From NCBI RefSeq assembly GCF_016861785.1, contig NZ_BOLS01000001.1, positions 248,001-312,000 of the forward strand: a stretch of 64,000 bases of DNA, written 5' to 3'. The position numbers and the translations under genes were made by a program. This document shows, one piece after another, positions 36,893 through 45,356 of the stretch. Source of the DNA: Lacticaseibacillus mingshuiensis. Its GTDB lineage: Bacteria > Bacillota > Bacilli > Lactobacillales > Lactobacillaceae. The notes under the pieces are model-generated. The model was not told the DNA's origin. It saw only the letters and a list, made by a program, of their open reading frames with translations, and made no database searches. The first letter of the stretch is position 1. Each line of letters opens with the position of its first letter.

Positions 36893-38884
36893 CTATTTTG
36901 CAAGAATCGCCTTGGCGACCAGGCTTGCGTAGTATGGGTTGCCTGTTGGGTTCATGTGGACCAGGTCGTCGTAGAACCAATCGCGGTGGCTCTTGGCGTA
37001 GTCGTACCAGTCGATCACGGTCAGGTTCGGATACTTTTTCGCCTCGCTGGCCAGCGTCGCGTTGACGTCATTTTGCCAGGTCCGGGTCGGCACGTGCACG
37101 TTGATCCAGAAGACTTGGTGGTCCTTGCCGATCGCCTGCATCATGTCGTCGAACTGCGCCGTGGAAAATGGGCCGTTGGTGCCCAGGCCGATCAGCACGA
37201 TGTTCGCCAGCGCGCCGGTTGCCGCGTAATGCTTAACGGTGCTGATCGAATCGACCATTTGCCGCGAGACCGTGGCGTCGATGAAGGCTTTGGGAAAAAT
37301 ACGTTGGAGAATCGGTTTGCCATCCAGCATGACCGAATCGCCGATACCGGTGATGCCGATCGTCTGTGCCCGCTGCAATTGCACCTGGGTCAAGCCATAT
37401 GCCTGCAGGTCCTGGTTCACGGGGTGCTCGGCCGCCTTGGATTCCTCCGCGCGGCTTTGTGACTGTGAAACCGAGATCGAAGCCGATTTGTCCTTGGCGA
37501 TCGACTCGGACTCAGAGCGGGCCGCCGCGATGCTTGACCGCGCCGCAGCCAGTTCCTTAGCCTTTTGCTTCTCGTCCGCCTTATTTTTCTTCAGCTGGCG
37601 CGCCAGTGGTGAGTCGTCCGCGGTGTCTTTTGCCCCAGGCGCCTTGGCGACTCCGACGAGGCCGACTGCCAGGATGATCAAGGCCAGATAGGACACGACC
37701 CGGCGGCTGATCCGCATTTTTCCAGATGGCGTGACCAGGGCCTTGAGGTAGGCGCCTGTCTGCCGAAAATCAAAATGCGCGATTGGCTGCTCGATGAAGC
37801 GATACGACAGCTCCGTGAGCGCCAAGATGATCGCCACCTCGATCACCGGATACAGCACCGGATGGTCGGCGACATCGCGGAAGCGGCTCTCAAAGAAGAT
37901 CATGACCGGAAACTGGTAGAGATAAATGCCATAACTGCGACTGCCGATGTAGCTGAACACCGGATTAGACAGCAGCCGGTCAAAATGCGCGGCCGGATGC
38001 GCGACCACCGCGACCAGCATCATCGTCAAAAGGGAAAACAGGAACATCCCCCCTTCGTACAGAAAGGCGCTTTGCGAATCGACGAAAAACACCATCACCA
38101 GCATGCCGGCCAGCGACACCGTGCCCACCCCGTCCAAAAACAGCCGGCTGGTCGTTGGCATCGACTCTGACAGTTTGGCGCTTGGCCACAAGAAGGCCAG
38201 CGCCGCCCCGAGCAAAATGGAAAACGCGCGGGTATCCGTGCCGTAATACAGGCGGCTAGGATCAAAGTTCGCGCCACTGGCGGTGTTGTGGTACAAAACG
38301 AACATCCAAACGCCAGACACCACCGCCAGCACAAACACGACGTTGAAGATCTGCTCGCGATGCTTGATCAGATAGAGCATCGCCAGCACCAGAAACGGCC
38401 AGACAAGGTAGAACTGCCCTTCGATCGATAGCGTCCACAAATGCGTGAACGGCGACTCCCCATCTGCGTACCGGGCAAAATAGGACTGGCCATTCAAGAT
38501 CTGCCACCAGTTATACACATACGCGAGGTTCGTGGCCACCATCAGATGCAAGTTGTGCAAAAGATTTTGCTGGAACAGCACGATATAGGCACTGGTGGCG
38601 AACAGCACCGCGATCAACCCAGGATAAAGGCGCTTGATGCGCTTGGTGAAAAATAGCTTGAGGTCGATGCGATGCGTGCGGCCGTATTCCATCAGGAGAC
38701 CATCCGTGATCAGATAGCCGGACACCACCATGAAGATCGGCACGCCCAAATAGCCGCCGCGAAAAAGATCCGGCCTCAAATGATACAAAATAACGCCGAT
38801 CACCCCAAGCGTGCGCAGGCCGTCGAACCCTCTGATGTAACGCCGCTTGGGCTTGTTGCGAATTGCGTTTGTGTTAGTTGCCAT
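36893..38884 (-). CDS. oatA: Peptidoglycan O-acetyltransferase, OatA type
   Basis: A 663-residue two-part enzyme. Residues 15-400 form an acyltransferase 3 membrane domain with about ten or eleven helices (signatures YIRGFDGLRTLGVIGVILYH and PFTHLWTLSIEGQFYLVWP). After a charged Ala/Ser/Lys-rich coiled linker comes an extracellular SGNH domain: GIGDSVML (Ser), GLGTNG (Asn) and DDLVHMNPTG (Asp/His). OatA acetylates muramic acid and gives lysozyme resistance. The enzyme could instead modify another wall glycan. It lies alone between obgE and rnz, with its own terminator. Confidence 0.9.
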   Translation of the reverse strand: MATNTNAIRNKPKRRYIRGFDGLRTLGVIGVILYHLRPDLFRGGYLGVPIFMVVSGYLITDGLLMEYGRTHRIDLKLFFTKRIKRLYPGLIAVLFATSAYIVLFQQNLLHNLHLMVATNLAYVYNWWQILNGQSYFARYADGESPFTHLWTLSIEGQFYLVWPFLVLAMLYLIKHREQIFNVVFVLAVVSGVWMFVLYHNTASGANFDPSRLYYGTDTRAFSILLGAALAFLWPSAKLSESMPTTSRLFLDGVGTVSLAGMLVMVFFVDSQSAFLYEGGMFLFSLLTMMLVAVVAHPAAHFDRLLSNPVFSYIGSRSYGIYLYQFPVMIFFESRFRDVADHPVLYPVIEVAIILALTELSYRFIEQPIAHFDFRQTGAYLKALVTPSGKMRISRRVVSYLALIILAVGLVGVAKAPGAKDTADDSPLARQLKKNKADEKQKAKELAAARSSIAAARSESESIAKDKSASISVSQSQSRAEESKAAEHPVNQDLQAYGLTQVQLQRAQTIGITGIGDSVMLDGKPILQRIFPKAFIDATVSRQMVDSISTVKHYAATGALANIVLIGLGTNGPFSTAQFDDMMQAIGKDHQVFWINVHVPTRTWQNDVNATLASEAKKYPNLTVIDWYDYAKSHRDWFYDDLVHMNPTGNPYYASLVAKAILAK

Positions 38885-38927
38885 GCGCCACCATCCTCAA
38901 CTCCAAAAATCACAAAGACAAACGCCC

Positions 38928-40214
38928 TTACTCCACAAATTCAAATGTAAAATCATCGATCGCCACAAGGTCCCCGGATTTGGCGCCCGCTTCCCGCAGC
39001 GCATCGTCAACGCCAAGGTTCCGCAATTGGCGTGCGAACCGCAACGCTGAATCGTCGTGGTCCAGATTGGCCATCTGGTACATTTTTTCAAGCTTCTTGC
39101 CCGACAAGATGAAGGTCCCGTATTCGTCGCGGGTGATCTCGATCTTGTCTTCGTCTTGCTGGAACACGTAATCCGCCGGGACGGCCTTGGACTTCGGCTG
39201 CAGGGCAGGTGCGTTCTTCAGCGCCGTGGCGGTGTCTTGCATCAGCTGCGCCACGCCATCATGGGTGATGCTGGAGATCTGATAAATGTGATCTTCCGGC
39301 ACGCCATCCTTGAGCAGCCCCGCCTTGAACTCGGCAAATCGCGCCGTTGCCCCTGGCAGATCCATTTTCGTCGCGACGACCAGCTGCGGCCGCTCGAGAA
39401 TCGTGTCATCATACGTGCTCAATTCTTGGCGGATCTGTTGGTAATCGGTCAGCGGGTCGCGGCCATTATCCGGATCCATTTCGACCAGGTGCAAGATCAC
39501 CCGGGTCCGCTCCACGTGACGCAGGAACTGGAAACCCAGCCCAACGCCATTGGACGCCCCTTCGATCAGCCCTGGCAGATCGGCCATCACAAAATCAGAC
39601 CCGTCATCGAGTTGCACCATGCCCAAGTTTGGCACCAGGGTGGTGAACTGATAGGCCGCGATTTTTGGCTTCGCCGAGGTCACCACGGACAGCAGGGTCG
39701 ACTTGCCGACAGACGGAAAGCCAACCAGCCCGACATCGGCCAGTACCTTGAGTTCCAGCGTGACATAGCGATGCGCGCCGGGTTCCCCATTTTCGGCGAT
39801 CTCAGGTGCCGTATTTTTCGGCGAGACAAAATGCACATTGCCGCGCCCGCCACGGCCGCCGCGCGCAACGACCACTTCATCCCCCGGATTCACGAGGTCG
39901 CCGAGCTGCTCATGCGTGTCGGCATCAAAGACGGTGGTGCCGCCCGGAACAGCCAGCCGAACATCCGTCGCCGCTGCCCCATACATCTGCTTGCCTTGGC
40001 CATTGCCACCATTTTTCGCGTGAAAATGCCGCTGGTAGCGAAAATCCATCAGCGTGCGCAAGCCCTCATCCACATAAAGAATGATGCTCCCGCCGCGCCC
40101 GCCGTCACCGCCGGCCGGGCCACCAAATGGCACAAACTTTTCATGACGGAATGCCACCATTCCATCCCCGCCTTTTCCGGCTTGAACTTCGACTGTTACT
40201 TGATCAACGAACAT
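38928..40214 (-). CDS. obgE: GTPase ObgE
   Basis: A 428-residue Obg family GTPase involved in late 50S assembly and stress signalling. The glycine-rich Obg fold comes first ([31 protein letters not shown]), then the G domain with [10 protein letters not shown] (G1), the G3 stretch [13 protein letters not shown] and TKMD (G4), and the C-terminal OCT domain found in Gram-positive members ([20 protein letters not shown]). Start after AAAGGAGG. It precedes oatA by 43 bp. Confidence 0.97.
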   Translation of the reverse strand: MFVDQVTVEVQAGKGGDGMVAFRHEKFVPFGGPAGGDGGRGGSIILYVDEGLRTLMDFRYQRHFHAKNGGNGQGKQMYGAAATDVRLAVPGGTTVFDADTHEQLGDLVNPGDEVVVARGGRGGRGNVHFVSPKNTAPEIAENGEPGAHRYVTLELKVLADVGLVGFPSVGKSTLLSVVTSAKPKIAAYQFTTLVPNLGMVQLDDGSDFVMADLPGLIEGASNGVGLGFQFLRHVERTRVILHLVEMDPDNGRDPLTDYQQIRQELSTYDDTILERPQLVVATKMDLPGATARFAEFKAGLLKDGVPEDHIYQISSITHDGVAQLMQDTATALKNAPALQPKSKAVPADYVFQQDEDKIEITRDEYGTFILSGKKLEKMYQMANLDHDDSALRFARQLRNLGVDDALREAGAKSGDLVAIDDFTFEFVE

Positions 40215-40395
40215 CGGGCGCCTCCTTTACCACTTTTGCACAACAAATTTACAATGCTCTCATCGTACGTGATGCAGCGGGCAATTGCAATCAAACCTGC
40301 TCGCCACTTTTCTTGGTCTATTATACCAGCCAGAACGCCGGCGTGGGCGGCCGTTTGTCATAAACTTGTAACAATTCTGTTAGACCGTTTGCAGA

Positions 40396-40432
40396 TAAAA
40401 AGAGAACCGAGCAAAACGCGCCCAGTTCCCTT
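40396..40432 (-). terminator. Terminator of the GntR-ABC operon
   Basis: On the minus strand GAACTGGGC and GCTCGGTTC pair (two G-U pairs) around a 7-nt loop and are followed by a T-rich run. It lies about 60 bp after the membrane protein stop. Confidence 0.7.
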
Positions 40433-40490
40433 CTTTTCTTAACATGGTGCCAGAACATCCGGCTGCCGGCTCAGCGTCAGCCCCTATCGC

Positions 40491-41510
40491 CTAGATTCGC
40501 GCCAGCCATCGCCCAAAGCGCCCGTGCAGCCGCCCGCGCATGCCAAACACGATGCCGGCAACCAGCAACAGCAGTGGCACTAAAAGTCCCCAGCGCGTCC
40601 AAGATAACGAATCCAGCAGCGCGAGAATAAACGCGACCCAGCTCAGGCCAAACAGTGGCCAATACAGGCGCGGCGTGGTCAGGAAGTGCCCATCAAATTC
40701 CGCACTTCGCGAGCGATACAGGCGTTCGCCCAGCCACAGTAGGATCCCGCAGACGACTACCAGCAGCATATAAAGGAAGAAACGTTCGCCGCCCGGGCCG
40801 AGGCCAAGCTGAACCAACCAGTGATCCACGCGCGCGAAAGCCCCCAAACCAAGCGAAAGCAGGAGCGGCGGTGCGCAGACGATCGCCACAAAGTTCCCGA
40901 AGAGCAGCGCCACCACCGCGGCAAAGAGAAAACAGCTCAGTGCATACAATTCATTCAGCCCAATCAGTGCCACGCCCGAAAAAAGCGTCATTTCATCATA
41001 CGTTGCTCCGACGGCCAGTGGCATGCCAACCATGTCCAGCGCATACCGCACCAAGGTGAACAGGGCGACCGCACCGCCATAGACGCTCAACCGGCTCCAG
41101 TACGCGTCCTTGCGTCGGCCCAGGCCAAAAAGGAAGCGGTCAAACCCACTCAAGCTATCCCATCCGGTGCAAATGAGACCCACCACGACCACCGCGATCA
41201 GCCAGACTGGGTCGACGGATTGCACAAAATTACCAGTAGGCGCCCAGCCCAATTTGTCGATGGTGCTTTGCGGATAGTAGCTCAGGGATGCTTTGCGCAT
41301 CTTCGGGATCTCCCGCTTCGCCTCGGCTGTCGTCACGCCGGGATTGTCCCGCTTGTACTCGGCGACCGTTGTCGGGGTGAAGTGGTCTATCTCATGGTAA
41401 CTGCTGACGGCCTCGGCAAACGACACGCCCCAAATCACCAACATCACGCCCAACAACAAGAGCAGCACCGGACGATGGCGCCGGAACATCACTTTCATCA
41501 TCTTACCCAT
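40491..41510 (-). CDS. ABC transporter membrane protein of the YtrA-type operon
   Basis: A 339-residue membrane protein with about seven hydrophobic helices and one large extracellular segment after the first helix (residues 35-95, EIDHFTPTTVAEYKRDNPGV). It follows the ATPase with an 8-bp overlap and so is its membrane partner. I do not recognise a closer family; it is not a standard FtsX permease. GntR-ATPase-permease operons of this sort (ytrGABCDEF of Bacillus) respond to cell-wall antibiotics. The start at 41510 follows AAGGGGAG; the longer frame overlaps the ATPase gene. Confidence 0.78.
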   Translation of the reverse strand: MGKMMKVMFRRHRPVLLLLLGVMLVIWGVSFAEAVSSYHEIDHFTPTTVAEYKRDNPGVTTAEAKREIPKMRKASLSYYPQSTIDKLGWAPTGNFVQSVDPVWLIAVVVVGLICTGWDSLSGFDRFLFGLGRRKDAYWSRLSVYGGAVALFTLVRYALDMVGMPLAVGATYDEMTLFSGVALIGLNELYALSCFLFAAVVALLFGNFVAIVCAPPLLLSLGLGAFARVDHWLVQLGLGPGGERFFLYMLLVVVCGILLWLGERLYRSRSAEFDGHFLTTPRLYWPLFGLSWVAFILALLDSLSWTRWGLLVPLLLLVAGIVFGMRGRLHGRFGRWLARI

Positions 41511-42396
41511 GGACCCGCTCCCCTTCATTGTCTTGGTATTCGCTGCGGAACAGATCCGACAGCTCAAGTGGCAGCGGCGCAGCCAGGACCGGTTCGGCCG
41601 CCTTGACCGCCGCCTCAACGACCGGGTCGTAATCCTTGAACAGGACCTCCAGCACCCGCCCGCGTACGTTCAAGATCTGGCCGTGGACGCGCACCACCTG
41701 CGGAATCTCAGCATCCTTGAACACCAGCTGCAACTTCACCGCTTTTTCGCGCAGCGACTCCAAGTCGTAATCGTGGCTGATCGTTCCGTTCCGTAAAAAC
41801 AGCACGCGGTCCGCCAACCCGTCCAGCTCACGCAAGTCATGGGACGCGATCAAAAAACTGCGGTCCTCATTGGCGACGGCTGCGATCACATTTTTCACGA
41901 TTGCCTCGCGGATGAACAGGTCCAGTCCATCAAACGGCTCATCCAGGCAGACGAACGGCACGTTGCTGGCCAGGTCCAGCGCCATCACGACCAGGGCCTG
42001 GTACCCCTTGGACAACTCGCCGTACTGCTTGCCCATCGGAAGATCGTGGTCGGCGGCCAACCTGGCAAACCGGCCGGCATCAAACTGCTCATATGTCTCC
42101 GCAAAATAGCGGCTGATCTGCGCCAGTGTGTTGTGCTTGAAAAATAAGTTGACGGGGTCGATGTATAGGAGCTGCTGGCGCAGGGCTGGATGGTGGCAAA
42201 GCGCCGCATCACCCAAAAAAACGCCGCCTTGTTGCGCGCGATACTGATCGGTCAGCGTCCGCATCAAGGTCGTCTTGCCCACCCCGTTGCGCCCGACTAG
42301 GCCAAGCACTTGCCCTTGTTGCCAGCGAAAACTGACATCTTGCAGCACGTTTTTGCCTGCGATCGCGAGTCCCAAATGATCAACGGTCAATTCCAT
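41503..42396 (-). CDS. ABC transporter ATP-binding protein (YtrB-like)
   Basis: A 297-residue ATPase. Walker A GLVGRNGVGKTTLMR is near residue 35, the signature is GELSKGYQ (LSKGY in place of LSGGQ, a variant common in this subfamily), Walker B VPFVCLDEPFDGLD, and the H-loop IASHDLREL. The last 80 residues are an extra domain. The start at 42396 lies 7 bases after AAGGAGG; the long upstream open frame lies inside the regulator gene. It overlaps the GntR gene by 17 bp and the membrane gene by 8 bp. Confidence 0.9.
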   Translation of the reverse strand: MELTVDHLGLAIAGKNVLQDVSFRWQQGQVLGLVGRNGVGKTTLMRTLTDQYRAQQGGVFLGDAALCHHPALRQQLLYIDPVNLFFKHNTLAQISRYFAETYEQFDAGRFARLAADHDLPMGKQYGELSKGYQALVVMALDLASNVPFVCLDEPFDGLDLFIREAIVKNVIAAVANEDRSFLIASHDLRELDGLADRVLFLRNGTISHDYDLESLREKAVKLQLVFKDAEIPQVVRVHGQILNVRGRVLEVLFKDYDPVVEAAVKAAEPVLAAPLPLELSDLFRSEYQDNEGERVHG

Positions 42397-42772
42397 TTGT
42401 TTGTCCTCCTTGCCGCGCATAGATCTGCGCGAGCCACCCTCGCACCGTGCCTTCACTGACCCCAGCGGCGCAGGCCTCCAGCACCGCGGCCTCCACCTTG
42501 GGGCGTACCACATTGGCGGCTGCCTGCTGCGCGGCGTCATCGGGTTCGGCGATAAATGACCCGAGCCCCGGCCGCATCTCGACCACATGATCCGCCTCCA
42601 GCTGTTTATACGCCTTGGCGACCGTGTTGGGATTAAGTTTGACTTGCTGCGCCATTTCGCGGACCGACGGCAATTTGTCGCCGGGGCGCAAAACGCCTGT
42701 TGTGATCTGTTGTTTGACATCTAGGACCAGCCGCTCGTAGTACGCGAGATGACTGAATTGCTGATCGTCCAT
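42380..42772 (-). CDS. GntR family regulator, YtrA subfamily
   Basis: A 130-residue repressor: a winged helix with the GntR signature ITTGVLRPGDKLPSVREMAQ and KLNPNTVAKAYKQLEADHVV, then only a short helical C-terminus. The lack of a ligand-binding domain marks the YtrA subfamily, which controls adjacent ABC exporters. It is the first gene of the operon and overlaps the ATPase gene. A perfect palindrome covering its own -10 box lies 28 bp upstream, so autorepression is likely. Start at 42772 follows AAGGAGG. Confidence 0.92.
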   Translation of the reverse strand: MDDQQFSHLAYYERLVLDVKQQITTGVLRPGDKLPSVREMAQQVKLNPNTVAKAYKQLEADHVVEMRPGLGSFIAEPDDAAQQAAANVVRPKVEAAVLEACAAGVSEGTVRGWLAQIYARQGGQTNGIDR

Positions 42773-42799
42773 CGGTGGGCCTCCTTCCCTGTGTCTTAC

Positions 42800-42834
42800 G
42801 TGTACTATTATACATAGTACACCGACGAAGGCAA
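42800..42834 (-). promoter_or_regulatory. Promoter and palindromic operator of the GntR-ABC operon
   Basis: GTGTACTAT (42800-42808) and ATAGTACAC (42814-42822) form a perfect 9-bp inverted repeat with a 5-bp centre. Within it, on the minus strand, sits an exact -10 box TATAAT (42807-42812), and TTGCCT (42829-42834) lies 16 bp further upstream as -35. A repressor bound here would block RNA polymerase. Confidence 0.85.
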
Positions 42835-42872
42835 GCAAAAACGGCCATTCTTTTTCGAATGACCGTTTTGCG
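42835..42872 (-). terminator. Terminator of the DUF898 gene
   Basis: GCAAAA-a-CGG-c-CATTC and GAATG-a-CCG-TTTTGC form a long stem with a 6-nt loop, followed on the minus strand by T-rich sequence. It abuts the -35 box of the next operon. Confidence 0.8.
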
Positions 42873-42878
42873 TGGTGG

Positions 42879-43199
42879 TTAGTCGATAAAACTCGTGTGG
42901 CTGACCTTCCAGTCCTCCAGTTTGATGAACACCCAGAAACTGTAAATGCCAAGGGTGATGATCGTCAGCAGGAGCCATTTGATCCAATTGCCAAACAGCC
43001 CGATCGCGCTGCCGGAAAAATGGAGCCGGTGCCCTTCCACCACTGTGTGATCGATCTTCCAGCCATACAGCATGCACAGCGCCCAAGGGTAACAGATTCC
43101 CAGCGTGACGATCGTGACCAGCCCGCCCAGCAGCGACCAGCCGATGTAGCTCAAGAGCCCGCCATCGAAAAATGAGATGCGTCCGTTTTTTTCTTCCAT
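42879..43199 (-). CDS. DUF898 family membrane protein
   Basis: A 106-residue protein with two pairs of helices in internal repeat: SYIGWSLLGGLVTIVTLGICYPWALCMLYGWKI and GNWIKWLLLTIITLGIYSFWVFIKLEDWKV, each pair ending in Trp-Lys after an aromatic stretch. This is the DUF898 (YjgN-like) repeat in single-unit size. Function unknown. It has its own terminator and lies between mupG and the GntR operon, in the same direction as both. The start after CGGAGGG is clear. Confidence 0.8.
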   Translation of the reverse strand: MEEKNGRISFFDGGLLSYIGWSLLGGLVTIVTLGICYPWALCMLYGWKIDHTVVEGHRLHFSGSAIGLFGNWIKWLLLTIITLGIYSFWVFIKLEDWKVSHTSFID

Positions 43200-43293
43200 A
43201 GAAATAGCCCTCCGTGTTTGACTTGATTGTCATCCACGCAGGGCCGAAAAGCAATCTATTTAATTAACGACGTGCCCGATCAGCGGAAGAAAG

Positions 43294-44391
43294 TTAGTCC
43301 TTCGACGCATCTGCCAAGCGGAACCCGCTCCATGGCTTGAGGTAGTCCAGCAGGAACAGCTCTTCCGGATGAATTTTGCCCACGACATTGACGCGGCCGC
43401 TATTTGGCATGGCCTTCAGCGCGATCTGAGTTTCGCCCTTGTACTGGCCGAAGCCGACATTGTCGATCAGCACATCGCCGCGCTGGATGTCGACAGTGTT
43501 GTGCGCCGGAAAATCGCGATCGGCATACTTCACACGCGTCTGGGTGCTGCGCAGAATGTATTCGCTGCGGTCGCCGCGATAGTTGTGATCGTTGTCAAAC
43601 AGCACTTCATGCTCAAGCGGCGTGATGTCGGCAGCCGGCACCACCCGAACAACGGGATAGTCCGCAACAAACGCATCACGGGCCGCCTTCAATTCCGCCT
43701 CGCTGGCATAGGCATTGCCGATGATCAGGTCATTGATGGTGTCCATCAAGACATAATGCTTGACCTGCGTGGCGATCGGCAAGTCGCGATGGCTCTCAAG
43801 CGAGCACAGCCCATCTTGCGTCGGCCACGGGCCAAAGGTGGCGTTGTGCGAATTGATGAACGCCGCGGTGTTCAAGTTGTACTGCGTGAACAGCGCCGTC
43901 GCCTGTTCGAAAAATGCCTGGCCCAAGCCGGAGAACTGATGCGGGTAGAAGTTATGGGACCCCAGCAGGTTCTCGCGGTTTGGCGAAAACGCCATGATGT
44001 TGTCGATATAATGCGTCCCTTGAGACATGTTGACTTCGATCTTGATCCCGTATGGATTACGGGTCATCTTGGCCTCTTCCGCCCCGGTAAACCCAAGGTC
44101 GAGGCGCACGCCCCATGCCCCGAGGTCCTTGAAGAACTTCAGGTTGTCATAGGTGACGCCGAGCTGCTCAAACAGCGCCGGGTTGATGTCGACCATGACC
44201 TCCATGCCAAGTTCGTTGGCCTTATCGATCACTTTTTTGAAGCCAGCCACGACCTCGTCTTTGTTGCCTTTGATCTCAAGCAGCGAGGTGAAGACGCGCT
44301 TGAAGCCGTATTTTGCAGCGAGTTCAAGGTACGCTGCGTCTTTGTCATAAGTAGAACGTTCTGGATAAACAGATACGCCGAGTTTTCCCAT
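43294..44391 (-). CDS. mupG: 6-phospho-N-acetylmuramidase MupG (DUF871)
   Basis: A 365-residue TIM-barrel protein of the DUF871 family, beginning KLGVSVYPERSTYDKDAAYL and containing VMVDINPALFEQLGVTYDNL, RLDLGF and the histidine-rich GSHNFYPHQFSGLG. MupG cleaves MurNAc 6-phosphate-GlcNAc taken up from cell-wall turnover, so it works in the cytoplasm in amino-sugar recycling. No PTS, murQ or murR gene adjoins it here, so the partner genes must be elsewhere. A palindrome of the kind bound by GntR/HutC regulators (NagR) lies 34 bp upstream. Confidence 0.88.
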   Translation of the reverse strand: MGKLGVSVYPERSTYDKDAAYLELAAKYGFKRVFTSLLEIKGNKDEVVAGFKKVIDKANELGMEVMVDINPALFEQLGVTYDNLKFFKDLGAWGVRLDLGFTGAEEAKMTRNPYGIKIEVNMSQGTHYIDNIMAFSPNRENLLGSHNFYPHQFSGLGQAFFEQATALFTQYNLNTAAFINSHNATFGPWPTQDGLCSLESHRDLPIATQVKHYVLMDTINDLIIGNAYASEAELKAARDAFVADYPVVRVVPAADITPLEHEVLFDNDHNYRGDRSEYILRSTQTRVKYADRDFPAHNTVDIQRGDVLIDNVGFGQYKGETQIALKAMPNSGRVNVVGKIHPEELFLLDYLKPWSGFRLADASKD

Positions 44392-44424
44392 GTGATGTCT
44401 CCCCTTTCATCGTCTAGGGTACCA

Positions 44425-44442
44425 CATTGGACCAGACCAATG
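44425..44442. promoter_or_regulatory. Operator-like palindrome upstream of mupG
   Basis: CATTGGACCAGACCAATG has 6-bp perfect arms and contains TGGACCAGACCA, close to the TGGTCTAGACCA-type sites of GntR/HutC amino-sugar regulators (NagR/YvoA, DasR). The position just upstream of mupG, an amino-sugar recycling gene, fits. Confidence 0.65.
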
Positions 44443-44511
44443 AAAGTGCTTCCCTCTTTTTTCATTAAAAACGCGTCCTGGTGTCACATTTTGCGGCGGC
44501 GTCTGACCGGT

Positions 44512-44585
44512 TTTGAACGCCATCGCCAAATATTTGAATGTTTTTGAACGAAATAGATTGCATTTGAACGAACCCTGCGTATAAT
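44512..44585 (+). promoter_or_regulatory. fruR promoter with four phased operator repeats
   Basis: TTTGAACG occurs at 44512, 44543 and 44563 and TTTGAATG at 44533, giving distances of 21, 10 and 20 bp, all near whole helical turns. The -35 TTGCAT (44558-44563) and -10 TATAAT (44580-44585), 16 bp apart, overlap the last repeat. These are probably binding sites of the DeoR-type FruR. Confidence 0.8.
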
Positions 44586-44606
44586 GACAATTGCGAGGTG
44601 AAGAAA

Positions 44607-45356
44607 ATGCTTACAGAAGAAAGACAGCGCTATATTCTCGATCTGCTGCAACGCCAGCCGATCGTCAAATCTCAGGACCTCATTCAGGCACTGGGCGCCA
44701 GCGAATCCACGATTCGCCGCGACCTGGCCGAGCTCGAAGCCGCGGGTCAGCTCCGCCGTGTCCATGGCGGCGCCGAGCGCGTGGCGGCCAGCGCCCCAGA
44801 GCCAAGCGTGCAGGAAAAAGCCACCCAGGCCCTGGCGGAAAAACAGGCGATCGCCAAGGCGGCGGCCGGCCTGGTCACCGCCCACAGCACCGTTTTTCTC
44901 GATGCAGGCACCACGACCGCGCAGCTGATTCCGCTCCTGGCCGGCAAAGACGTCACGGTGGTCACCACCGGCGTCGACAATGCCAGCGCGCTGGCGGATT
45001 ATCACATCACCGCGATCATGCTGGGCGGGCGCATCAAGTCCGCTACCAAAGCCGCGGTGGGCGCGGCGACCGTGATCGCCCTGGAGTCGATGCATTTTGA
45101 CTTCGCGTTCATCGGCGCCAATGGCATTCACCCGAAATACGGCATCACCACCCCGGACGAAGAGGAGGCGCACGTCAAACAGACGGCACTCGAGCAAGCA
45201 CGTTCGGCCTATGTGCTCGCCGATCCCACCAAGTTCGGCCAAGTAAGCTTTGCCAAGATCGCCAAGCTCACTCGCGTTACGATCTTGACGACGCCGCTAC
45301 AGACGCTTGCCGCATCGTATCAAGAATTCAAAAACATTCAGGAGGTCTCAAATTGA
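44607..45356 (+). CDS. fruR: DeoR family fructose operon repressor
   Basis: A 249-residue regulator. The N-terminal helix-turn-helix reads RQRYILDLLQRQPIVKSQDL and ALGASESTIRRDLAELEAAG; the sugar-phosphate sensor domain carries DAGTTTAQLIPLL and GGRIKSATKAAVG, the DeoRC signatures. It probably senses fructose 1-phosphate. The ATG at 44607 has GAGGTG 6 bases ahead, whereas the upstream in-frame GTG is part of that site. Its stop overlaps the fruK start. First gene of fruR-fruK-fruA. Confidence 0.94.
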   Translation: MLTEERQRYILDLLQRQPIVKSQDLIQALGASESTIRRDLAELEAAGQLRRVHGGAERVAASAPEPSVQEKATQALAEKQAIAKAAAGLVTAHSTVFLDAGTTTAQLIPLLAGKDVTVVTTGVDNASALADYHITAIMLGGRIKSATKAAVGAATVIALESMHFDFAFIGANGIHPKYGITTPDEEEAHVKQTALEQARSAYVLADPTKFGQVSFAKIAKLTRVTILTTPLQTLAASYQEFKNIQEVSN

